NCBI RefSeq assembly: GCF_028368975.1 | Contig: NZ_JAQNDM010000002.1 | Coordinates: 1,054,001 to 1,118,000, forward strand | Reading direction: 5' to 3' | Length of the DNA stretch: 64,000 nt | DNA from: Stigmatella ashevillena | Lineage (GTDB): Bacteria; Myxococcota; Myxococcia; Myxococcales; Myxococcaceae | Part shown: piece after piece, positions 35,843 to 45,600 of the stretch | Numbering within the stretch: position 1 is the stretch's first letter | Layout: every line of letters starts with the position of its first letter | Translations under genes and position numbers: made by a program | Notes under the pieces: model-generated | Told to the model about the DNA's origin: nothing | The model's input: the letters and a program-made list of their open reading frames with translations, nothing else | Database searches by the model: none

Positions 35843-37435
35843 TCATTCCTCTTGCTTCCGGGCAACGGTTGACCCTTGTGGGCCGAGCAGCCTGCGAAGA
35901 GCCAGCCGGTTGAGTTTGAGATTCTGGGTCAAGAGTTCATTCTGCGGAGTGAACGGCTCTTGGCTGAACACGACGTGCGCAAGCCCTTGCCCCGTATGCT
36001 CCAAAACGATCCGCTCCAGTTCACGGCGTGCGGCCTTTTTGAAGCGTGAGCCCAGGTCCCCTGCATGAACGACACAGGCGAGCCCAGAGTGACCATCGGG
36101 GAGGAGGGCTGCCTGATGAATCAAAGGAATGCAAACGAGTTCTCGCTCAATCGACTCTGGGTGGATCTTCCGGCCATCTCCGAGCACGATCACATTCTTC
36201 TTGCGGCCCATCAGGTGGAGAAAACCTTCATCATCGAACCAACCGAGATCGCCTGTCGCGACCTTGCCTTGCCCCAAGTAGGTCTCCGCACAGATCTTGG
36301 GATCGATGCCAACGTATCTCTCGGTGAGTGGAACCTGTCGCTGAACGATGATTTCGCCGTCCGGCAACAACTCGATCCGGACCCCGGCCGAAGGGCGCCC
36401 AACGCTCCCGGGACGGGCTGCTCGAGGGGTGTTGCAGGCAATGAGCCCGCATTCAGTCATGCCATACGCCTCAAACAGAGGCAGTTCGAGGGCTGCATAC
36501 ACATCCAAGGTCGTACGTCCCACAGGGGCCATGCCTGTGATCATCAACCGGATCCGCCCTCCCAACTCCGAGAGAACCCGCTTCCGGGCGGGCGCAAGTG
36601 CCCAACGGCCCAATAGGAACAGTCCACTCTTTCTGATTCGAGCCCTGGCGACCGTGCGAATCATCCACCGGAGCAGAAGGGAACGCGTCGCCCGGCGGGC
36701 GATCATCTCGAAGAACAACGGCGGCGCGAGCAGAAGCGTGGGCGAAGTCTCCTTCAGTGCTGGCAAGAGGTGCACCGGCTCGATGACAACAAGCGAGATG
36801 CCGTACCAGAGCGCCGCGTACACCAGAAAGCGTTGCTGAAGGTTGGCAACCGGCAGAAACACCAAAAGGGTATCTGAAGCGTCGAACTCGTATGTGTCCT
36901 TCAGCTCTTCGATGGAGTGCTCGATCCCGGAGCGTGGCACAGCGATACACCGGGGCGTCCCCGTGCTGCCCGACGAAAAGACCCGAAAAGGGATCGCCCA
37001 CTCCGAGTCAGCCTGCCGCTGGCAGCCAGCCCTCAAGGGGATCGGGCCGCGCGCATTCTCAGCCACAACCCACCCCAGATGAGCGAACCTGGAGACAGGC
37101 GTCCCATTTCCCACGAGCAACAGCGCGGCGAGTCCTTGGTCCGCGGCGAGGGCCTCAAGATCCCCATTGAGTTGGGCACTTGTCAGGGCGACGCTCTCAC
37201 AGCGGAGCGACACCAGCGCAAGGTCAAGCACGATCCACTCGTAGCCATTGCACGCAAGGACCCCCACGCGCATGAGCGCACCAAGGCCACGGTGACTTAA
37301 CTCTGCCACCTTTTGACGCACATCTTGCTGCAGTTGCTCAAAAGAACGGCTCATCCATCCCTGTGGCGCGCGCGTCACAATCCGGGCACCCGGGTTGTCG
37401 CCCAAGCGATCCGTCAGCTTCGTGAGTTCAGCCAC
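35843..37435 (-). CDS. Acyl/aryl-AMP ligase (ANL superfamily)
   Basis: A protein of about 530 residues. The GTG at 37435, preceded by GGGGAG, is preferred over an in-frame TTG at 37456. A3 is FSSGSTGTPRCIAV, in which the usual PKG is PRC, a notable deviation in the P-loop. A5 is FEAYGMTECG, A7 is ATGDLGWFDDEG, A8 is GRKKNVIVLGDGRKIHPESI, and the A10 lysine is probably in LTQNLKLNR. The motifs resemble long-chain acyl-CoA synthetases more than FAALs. The ACP gene follows by 3 bp, so an acyl-ACP synthetase role is likely. It may supply the starter or side chain for the divergent NRPS gene. Confidence 0.83.
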   Translation of the reverse strand: MAELTKLTDRLGDNPGARIVTRAPQGWMSRSFEQLQQDVRQKVAELSHRGLGALMRVGVLACNGYEWIVLDLALVSLRCESVALTSAQLNGDLEALAADQGLAALLLVGNGTPVSRFAHLGWVVAENARGPIPLRAGCQRQADSEWAIPFRVFSSGSTGTPRCIAVPRSGIEHSIEELKDTYEFDASDTLLVFLPVANLQQRFLVYAALWYGISLVVIEPVHLLPALKETSPTLLLAPPLFFEMIARRATRSLLLRWMIRTVARARIRKSGLFLLGRWALAPARKRVLSELGGRIRLMITGMAPVGRTTLDVYAALELPLFEAYGMTECGLIACNTPRAARPGSVGRPSAGVRIELLPDGEIIVQRQVPLTERYVGIDPKICAETYLGQGKVATGDLGWFDDEGFLHLMGRKKNVIVLGDGRKIHPESIERELVCIPLIHQAALLPDGHSGLACVVHAGDLGSRFKKAARRELERIVLEHTGQGLAHVVFSQEPFTPQNELLTQNLKLNRLALRRLLGPQGSTVARKQEE

Positions 37436-37555
37436 CGTGCTGCTCCCCGCTATCAAGTTTCGAAGCCTTTCGCTTCAACAGGCGAATACGTCATCACCTG
37501 ACAGCATTCAATACATGCTCACTCGATACACAAAAACCCGAGCATGGCCCACGGC

Positions 37556-37585
37556 TTGACAATTAAAAAATCATCTCGTTACAAG
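37556..37585 (+). promoter_or_regulatory. Candidate sigma70-type promoter of the NRPS operon
   Basis: TTGACA (37556-37561), an 18-bp A/T-rich spacer and TACAAG (37580-37585) lie in the AT-rich divergent gap between the ligase and the 37602 gene. The -35 is perfect and the -10 has 4 of 6 matches. The resulting leader would be only about 10 nt, so this is tentative. Confidence 0.35.
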
Positions 37586-37601
37586 AACGGCGAGGTGACA
37601 C

Positions 37602-39623
37602 ATGCCGAGAACGATTTTGGTCACAGGCATCGACAAGCCACTGGGCAATCTCCTGGCGGCGTATATTCTCGCGACCAGCCAGGACACCCTCCTCCTTTGC
37701 AGGGCTGACGAGTCTCCCCATGCGTCGATGATGTGGCTTGAGCAACGACTACGGTCGGCTTGGGCTGAATCCGCCTTCGGTTCTGGAGTCCTTCTTTCTG
37801 GGCCCCTCGCCTCTCGCTTGCGTTTTTTCGAGAGTTCCCCCCAGCAAAACGGGCGAATCGATGAGGTGTGGAGCCTGGGACCCACCCAAGCGCTGACCCT
37901 GAACCCACGCCATGACTCCCCACAAGGGGTCCTGACGCGGTTGCTCGCCTCGCTTCGAGGCTATCAGATTGGCGTCTTCAACCATGTCAGTACCGTCCAT
38001 GTGGCTGGCAGCAAGCAAGGCCTGATTCGAGAAGAACCTTTCGACGTGCAATACCCCGTGAACAGCGCAGCAGAAGAAAGCGAGCGTGCCGCGGAGCGGG
38101 AGGTCGTGACATGGGCACAGGAGTCAAACATCGCCTGGCGCATCTTCCGCCCAGCCCTGCTCCTCGGCGTACCCACCGCGCACGCCCCTCTTGCTCCCGG
38201 TGCACTTCAGGGCTTGCTCGCAGCCCTCTTGCGCTTCCAAGAACTCATCCACTCCAAATCGCCCGGCTACTTTGAGAAACATTCCCTCCGCCTGGCGATC
38301 AATCCAAGGGCAGATCCGGACATCCTCCCTGTGGAGCAAGCCCTGGAGTGGATGTTCCAAGTCTCGCATACCTCTTCAAGACGGAATGACTACTTTCACA
38401 TCGCGGGCCTTGAGTCTTCTTCACTGAGAGCGCTGAGCCAGCACCTCAGGGATACCTCCGGCCTAAAGATTGAGTGGGTCGAAGATAGCGCGAAGCAAGA
38501 CCCGATTGACACGCTGCTGCAAGCTCGAATCGATTCTTTCAATTGTTATCTCACCCAGCCCCAGCGCTTCGACAGCAGCCACAGCGGCCTCCCTGCATTT
38601 GAAGGCAACCACAACTTTCACAACGGACTCGAGTCCATCCATCAGCAGTGGATGAACTCGAGGAAGGAAGCGCGCATCGCGTCAACACTGGCGCTCGAAT
38701 CACTCAGGCAGCGCACGGTCTATGCGGAGGACGGGAGCCCCATCGAGTACCAAGCAGCAGGGAGTGGACCCGTGCTTGTCTGTATCAATGCCATGGGACA
38801 AGGCCTCTCCGTCTGGAGCCGGTTCATCACACACTTCCTGAACAGCCACCGCATCATCTATTGGAGCCCCCGAGGCACCTACAGCCCTCCATCGCGCTGT
38901 CCCGCTACAAAATCCCAGTGCGCCGAGCTTGAGCTCATCTTGAGCCAAGAAGAAGTCCAGCAATACCGGGTTGTCGCTTGGTGCAGTGGGGCCAAGATCG
39001 CCATCGAGCTGCTGAGCCGTACCTCCATTGCGTCCGCGATGGTGCTTGTCACGGGCGCCTACGCTCCAATGAAGGGATTGGAACACCTTGAGACGGCGTT
39101 CCAGCGCACGCTTCAGCAGATGAGCCAGATGGTCAACCAGCGGAGTGAGACGGCCACCCTGGTGAAGACCGCCATGGTCTCCATGGTCACGAACAACCCA
39201 GCGTTCACGCCTGACTTCCCCCAAGGCATGCCCGCGGAGGTGCTGGCGCTCGCCAGCCAGGAACTCAGGACGGCCATCGCCGAGCCGTTCGTCCATGTAC
39301 AGAGCGTCCGTAACTACAGCTTCCAGGTAGCCGACTACGCCTCTCATGACATCTCCTGGATGCTCAAGGACGTCACGGCGCCCACCTTGCTCCTGGGAGC
39401 AGAGCGGGATCAGATCGTCTCTCCCGAGGCGTCCAAGGTGGTGTCGGAACGGCTTCCGTCCGCCTGCTTCGCGGAACTCCGAGGCGCAAGCCATTACTGT
39501 CTTTACGAGAATGCGGAACTGATCATCGATCTCGTCGAGAGGTTCTTCGAATCACCGCAGGCCTTCCAGCCCACGAGCCCTGAACTGGTCCGAACCGCTC
39601 CTACATACAAACTTGTATGGTGA
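37602..39623 (+). CDS. Fusion protein: degenerate reductase-like SDR plus alpha/beta hydrolase
   Basis: A 673-residue two-domain protein with GAGGTG before the ATG. Residues about 1-345 resemble the NAD-binding/thioester-reductase family: ILVTGIDKPLGNLLAAYIL, FNHVSTVHVAGSK and WRIFRPALLLG. The middle Gly of GxxGxxG is Lys, and no YxxxK pair is visible where expected, so reductase activity is doubtful. Residues about 370-660 are an alpha/beta hydrolase: VLVCINAMGQGLSVW, the elbow VVAWCSGAKIAIEL (Cys461 at the nucleophile position), acid in LLGAERDQIVSPE and His in RGASHYCLYEN. It precedes the NRPS with its stop 47 bp before the NRPS ATG. A role in acyl-chain processing or product release is plausible. 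Confidence 0.7.
   Translation: MPRTILVTGIDKPLGNLLAAYILATSQDTLLLCRADESPHASMMWLEQRLRSAWAESAFGSGVLLSGPLASRLRFFESSPQQNGRIDEVWSLGPTQALTLNPRHDSPQGVLTRLLASLRGYQIGVFNHVSTVHVAGSKQGLIREEPFDVQYPVNSAAEESERAAEREVVTWAQESNIAWRIFRPALLLGVPTAHAPLAPGALQGLLAALLRFQELIHSKSPGYFEKHSLRLAINPRADPDILPVEQALEWMFQVSHTSSRRNDYFHIAGLESSSLRALSQHLRDTSGLKIEWVEDSAKQDPIDTLLQARIDSFNCYLTQPQRFDSSHSGLPAFEGNHNFHNGLESIHQQWMNSRKEARIASTLALESLRQRTVYAEDGSPIEYQAAGSGPVLVCINAMGQGLSVWSRFITHFLNSHRIIYWSPRGTYSPPSRCPATKSQCAELELILSQEEVQQYRVVAWCSGAKIAIELLSRTSIASAMVLVTGAYAPMKGLEHLETAFQRTLQQMSQMVNQRSETATLVKTAMVSMVTNNPAFTPDFPQGMPAEVLALASQELRTAIAEPFVHVQSVRNYSFQVADYASHDISWMLKDVTAPTLLLGAERDQIVSPEASKVVSERLPSACFAELRGASHYCLYENAELIIDLVERFFESPQAFQPTSPELVRTAPTYKLVW
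39604..39619. promoter_or_regulatory. Perfect 7-2-7 inverted repeat before the NRPS gene
   Basis: CATACAA (39604-39610), AC, then TTGTATG (39613-39619). It spans the last codons of the SDR/hydrolase gene and lies 51 bp upstream of the NRPS ATG at 39670. The half-site ATACAAAC recurs at 50235-50242 upstream of the 50282 gene. It could be an operator or an RNA hairpin between the two cistrons. Confidence 0.4.
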
Positions 39624-39669
39624 TTGCTCATATGGACGGCCATGGGGCATTGGGTCACGCTTCTCTCAT

Positions 39670-42600
39670 ATGCCCCACAACCGGCAGCCTCTCACCCTGG
39701 TCGAACTCCTCGAAGAGAAGGCCTCCCAGATTTCTGATCAACAGCTCTTTACATTCCTGGAGGAAACGGAAGATGAAGAGCGAACCCTGTCTTACGGGGA
39801 GCTGCACCGGCGTGCGCTGGTCATTGGAGCCTCAGTCCAAACACTCGCTGCTCCCGGTGAGCGAGTGCTTCTGCTGTATCCACCAGGGTTGGAATACCTC
39901 ACGGGATTCTTTGGCTGCCTGTACGCAGGCTTGGTCGCAGTACCGGCCTATCCGCCGGATCTGCTGAGGCTGAACCGCACGCTTCCCCGGCTGCGCGCCA
40001 TCATCCGGGATGCGCAGGCCACGGTGGTTCTCACCACATCCTTCATTCTCTCGCTGAGCGAGTCTCTCTTCGAACAGGAACCGGATCTCAAAAACCTCCA
40101 TTGGATAGCCACCGATGAACTCCCTGAAAGTGCCTCGGACTGCTGGCTCCGGCCGAGTGTTTCGAGAGACACTCTTGCATTCCTTCAATACACCTCTGGC
40201 TCCACGGGAACACCCAAGGGAGTGATGCTCACCCATGACAATCTGTTGAACAACCTGAGGCTGATCGCCCACACCTTTCAGATCCAGTCTGACAGCACCT
40301 GTGTCATCTGGCTGCCTCCCTACCATGACATGGGTCTCATTGGAGGCATCCTCGAGGCTGTCTACACCGGCATGAAGACCCACCTCATGTCGCCGATGAG
40401 TTTCCTCAAGAATCCCTTTCGATGGCTGGACACCATTTCCCGTGTCAAAGCAACTGTCAGTGGCGGCCCGAATTTCGCTTTCGATCTCTGCGTCCGGAAG
40501 ATCACCGCCGAGCAACGTCAACACCTCGATTTAAGTCACTGGAAAGTGGCCTTTTCGGGTGCTGAGCCCATTCGCCCGGAGACGCTCGATCGGTTCACCC
40601 AGGCATTCGAACCCTGCGGTTTCCTCCGGAAGTCTTTCTACCCTTGCTACGGGCTGGCGGAGGCCACCCTCCTCGTCTCTGGTGGAGAGGTGTCTATGCC
40701 CCCCGTCCTGTGCTCATTAGAATCTGACACGCGGATGATGGTGGGGTGTGGCCGGACACTTCCTGGCCAGGAAATCCTCATCGTGGATCCCGTATCATTG
40801 GTGCAATGCCCGCCAGACAAGGTGGGTGAAATCTGGGTCTGCGGACCCAGCGTCGCGCAGGGCTACTGGCAAAAGCCCCAGGAGACAGAGCAGACCTTCC
40901 GGGCGCGGCCCGCGCATGGGGGGGAGCGCGTTTATCTTCGCACAGGAGATTTGGGGTTTTTGAAAGAAGAAGAGCTCTTTGTCACGGGCCGCCTGAAGGA
41001 TCTCATCATCATTCGAGGGCGCAATCATTTTCCACAGGATCTCGAACTGACGGCGGAGCAAAGCCATCCAGCATTGCGGCCAGGCTGCTCAGCAGCGTTC
41101 TCCCTGGAGTTGGAGGGAGAGGAAAAGCTTGTGCTCGTCCAAGAGATCGACATTCGCAAGGCGGGAGACTTGCGCGCGAGGCTGGACCTCTGTGAGTCGG
41201 CGGCATCAGCCCTCCGCCAGCGCTTGGCCGAGTTGCACGAAGTTCAACTTCACGCCCTGGTGTTGATCGAGCCGGGCACCATTTTCAAGACATCCAGCGG
41301 CAAGATCCAACGCACCGCGTGCCGGGAGGCTTTCCTGTCAGGCGAGCTTCAGACCGTATTGCGGTGGGAGACGAACGAGCGCGCAAGGGAGGCGCGACCG
41401 GCTCACGGAGCAGCACCTACTCCCCCGTTGACAAGGGAACCTACTGATCTGAGAACGGAGCAGGGCCTCCAGTCCTGGCTGGTGGAGCAGGTCGCTAAGC
41501 AGTTCCACGTCCCCGCCTCCTCGTTGGATCCGGCCCTGCCCCTCACAAGCCATGGTCTGGACTCCCTTACAGCAGTGGAGTTGGCACATACGCTCGAAAA
41601 GGGCCTTGGACTCCCCGTCTCCATGGAGCTGCTGCTGCAAGGCTCCAGTCTCGCCCAACTCGCGCACCAGTTCTTCATCCAGCGGACCTCAGCAGCCGAA
41701 CCGTGCGCGCCCTTGATCAGCCATCTGCCGCGGAACAACCCGCTGCCACTGTCATTTGCACAGCAGCGCCTGTGGTTCCTGGACCAACTGGAGCCCGGCA
41801 GCCCTCGCTACAACATCCACGCCGCCGTACGCATTCAAGGCCCTCTGGACCCGGACCTCCTCGATCAGTGCTTCCAACTCCTGGTCCTGCGCCATGAGCC
41901 CCTTCGCACCACCTTCCACTCCTCCCCGGACGGGCCCTCTCAGCTCATCTCCCCCTCTTCCTCCTTCCTCCTTCTCCAGACTGACCTGCGCTCCCTTCCT
42001 CCCTCTGAGCGCGAGCCACTCCTCCTCTCCCTCTGCTCCGAGCACTCCCTCCGCCCCTTCTCCCTCTCCCAGGGTCCCCTCCTTCGCGCCTCCCTTCTTC
42101 GCCTCGATGACCACCTCTTCGTCCTGCTTCTGGCCATGCACCACATCATCTCCGATGGCTGGTCCATGGGCGTCCTCGTCCGCGAGTTGGCCTCTCTCTA
42201 CCCCTCTCTTCGCCAGTCCAAGCACTCTTCCCTTCCTGACTTGCCTTTTCAGTATGCCGACTTCGCCTCCTGGCAACGCTCCTGGCTCCTCGGCCCACGG
42301 CTCCAGACTCAGCTGGCCTGGTGGCGCAACCACCTCCTCGGTGCTCCTCCCTCTCTCCTGCTTCCCACTGACTTTCCCAGGCCTCCCCTCCCTTCTTCTC
42401 GCGGCGCCTCCGTCCCCGTCCGCCTCTCGGCCTCTCTCTCCCGCTCCCTCCACTCCCTCTGCCTTCGTGAAGGCGTTACTCCCTTCATGGCTCTCATCGC
42501 CGTCTTCCAGCTTCTCCTGGCTCGGTACTCCTCTCAGGATGACATCTGCGTCGGCTTCCCCATTGCCAACCGCAGCCTCCCCGCTCTCGAAGGCCTCATC

Positions 42601-45600
42601 GGCTTCTTCGCCAACACCCTCCTTCTCCGCTCTCGCATCCTCCACGACTCTTCCTTCCTTCATCTCCTCTCTCACGTTCGCTCCTCTGCTCTCGGCGCCT
42701 ACGCTCACCAGGACGTCCCCTTCGACAAGCTTGTTGAGGAGTTGAACCCCGAGCGCGACTTGAGCCGCTCCCCTCTCTTCCAGGCCATGTTCTCTCTTCA
42801 GAACACTCCCGTTCTGGAGCTGGATGGGGCCCACCTTCATCTGCGCCAGCTCGAATTGGAAAGTCAGACCTGCCTCTTCGATCTGATGCTGTCTCTTGAA
42901 GAAACCGAAGCTGGCTTCGAGGGCAAGCTTCACTACAGCACCGATCTCTTCACGGCAGCCACCGCCTCTCAAATGGCCATGCACTTCCTCGTGCTGGTGG
43001 AGGGCCTCCTCAACGATCCAGAGCAGCGCCTCTCGGAAGTATCGCTCCTGACGCCACAAGAGCGGCTCCACCTGTTGGAGGAATGGAGTGGCACGCCCCC
43101 ACTCGCCAGTTCCCTGTGCCTCCATCACCTCGTCGAAGCCCAAGTGGCTCGCAGCCCGGATGCCATCGCCCTCGTGGATGGCTCCAACCGGCTCAGCTTC
43201 CGGGAACTCAACCGCCGTGCCAACCAACTCGCTCACTCCCTGCGAGCCCGCGGTGCCAACCCCGATGTTCCCGTTGGCCTCTTCCTCCAGCGCTCCGCCG
43301 ACATGGTGATAGGCCTTCTCGGAATCCTGAAAGCCGGCGCCGCTTACGTTCCCCTGGACCCTGCCTATCCCGTCGAAAGACTCACCTACTCTTTTCAGGA
43401 CGTTGGCGCTTCCCTTCTCGTCACCCAAGACACCCTTCGCCATCTCCTTCCCATCTCTGGTGCCGACATCGTCTGCATCGATTCCGGCTGGGAGTTGATC
43501 TCTCGCGAGTCCGCAGACAACCCACCCTCCTCCGTCCTACCGTCCAACCTCGCCTACGTCCTCTACACCTCCGGCTCTACAGGCAGACCCAAAGGGGTCG
43601 CTGTCGAGCACCACAGTGCCGCTGTCTTCATCCAATGGGCGCTCAACTGCTTCTCGGTCCAGCAGCTCTCCGGCGTCCTCGCCTCGACGTCCATCTGCTT
43701 CGATCTCTCGATCTTCGAGCTCTTCGCCCCGCTCAGCTCGGGTGGCACTGTCCTGCTCGCCGATAGCGCCCTCTCCCTGCCCTCTCTTCCGGCCGCCCTG
43801 GAGGTGACACTCATCAACACGGTCCCCTCTGCCATCGCGGAGCTTGCCCGAACCAACGCCATCCCCTCGTCTGTTCACACCATCAATCTGGCTGGCGAGC
43901 CTCTTCCCGGCCCCCTCGTTCGGGCCCTGTATTCACTTCCCTCCGTCCAACACGTCTTCAACCTCTACGGACCCACCGAGGACACCACTTACTCCACCTT
44001 CACCCTCGTCCCGAGGAACTCCCTGGCCGAGCCCACCATCGGCCGCCCCATCTCCGGCACAAGGGCCTACGTGCTGGATCGGCAATTCAATCTCGTTCCC
44101 CGAGGTGTCCCCGGCGAACTTTACCTGTCCGGCTCGGGTCTTGCTCGAGGCTACATCAACCGCCCCGAGCTCACCGCCGAGCGATTCCTCCCAAACCCTT
44201 TCAGCCCTCAACCCGGAAGCCGCCTTTACAAGACCGGTGACCTCGCGCGCTTTGTCGCGGATGGAAACATCGAGTACCTCGGCCGCATCGATCACCAAGT
44301 CAAGATCCGCGGCTTCCGCATCGAACTGGGCGAGATTGAATCCATCCTCTTCTCCCAACCCGGGATGCACCAGGCAGCCGTGCTCGCCCTCGAAGAACCC
44401 TCTGGAGACAAGCGCCTCGTCGCCTACGCCGTCGCGGCTCAGAATCACGCCTTCACTGCTGCGGAGTTGCGACGTCGTCTCAAGGAGAAATTACCTGACT
44501 ACATGATTCCCTCGGCTTTCGTCCTGCTCGACGCCCTGCCGATCACCCCCAATGGCAAGCTCGACCGCAAGGCGCTCCCACGCCCGGGTGCCATCCACCC
44601 AGCGCCGAGGGATTTCATCCCCCCCAGCACACAGACGGAGAAGAACTTGGCCGAGATGTGGCGCGAGCTACTCAAGGTGGACCACGTCGGCGCCCAGGAT
44701 CACTTCTTCGAACTCGGCGGCCACTCCTTGCTGGCATCCCAGGTTGTCTCACGCATCCGAAGCACGCTCCGTGTCGAGTTGCCTTTGCGAGCGCTCTTCG
44801 AATCTCCCACCCTCGAGTCGTTCGCCACCACGGTTGACGCTGCCCTTGGCTCCCAACAAGCCCTAGAATTCCCCGCCCAGCTACCTCCGCTGTCCCGCGC
44901 AGAGCGACTGCCGCTGTCGTTTGCACAGCAGCGCCTGTGGTTCTTGGACCAACTGGAGCCCGGCAGCCCTCGCTACAACATCCACGCCGCCGTGCGCATT
45001 CAAGGCCCTCTGGACCCGGACCTCCTCGATCAGTGCTTCCAACTCCTGGTCCTGCGCCATGAGCCCCTTCGCACCACCTTCCACTCCTCCCCGGACGGGC
45101 CCTCTCAGCTCATCTCCCCCTCTTCCTCCTTCCTCCTTCTCCAGACTGACCTGCGCTCCCTTCCTCCCTCTGAGCGCGAGCCACTCCTCCTCTCCCTCTG
45201 CTCCGAGCACTCCCTCCGCCCCTTCTCCCTCTCCCAGGGTCCCCTCCTTCGCGCCTCCCTTCTTCGCCTCGATGACCACCTCTTCGTCCTGCTTCTGGCC
45301 ATGCACCACATCATCTCCGATGGCTGGTCCATGGGCGTCCTCGTCCGCGAGTTGGCCTCTCTCTACCCCTCTCTTCGCCAGTCCAAGCACTCTTCCCTTC
45401 CTGACTTGCCTTTTCAGTATGCCGACTTCGCCTCCTGGCAACGCTCCTGGCTCCTCGGCCCACGGCTCCAGACTCAGCTGGCCTGGTGGCGCAACCACCT
45501 CCTCGGTGCTCCTCCCTCTCTCCTGCTTCCCACTGACTTTCCCAGGCCTCCCCTCCCTTCTTCTCGCGGCGCCTCCGTCCCCGTCCGCCTCTCGGCCTCT

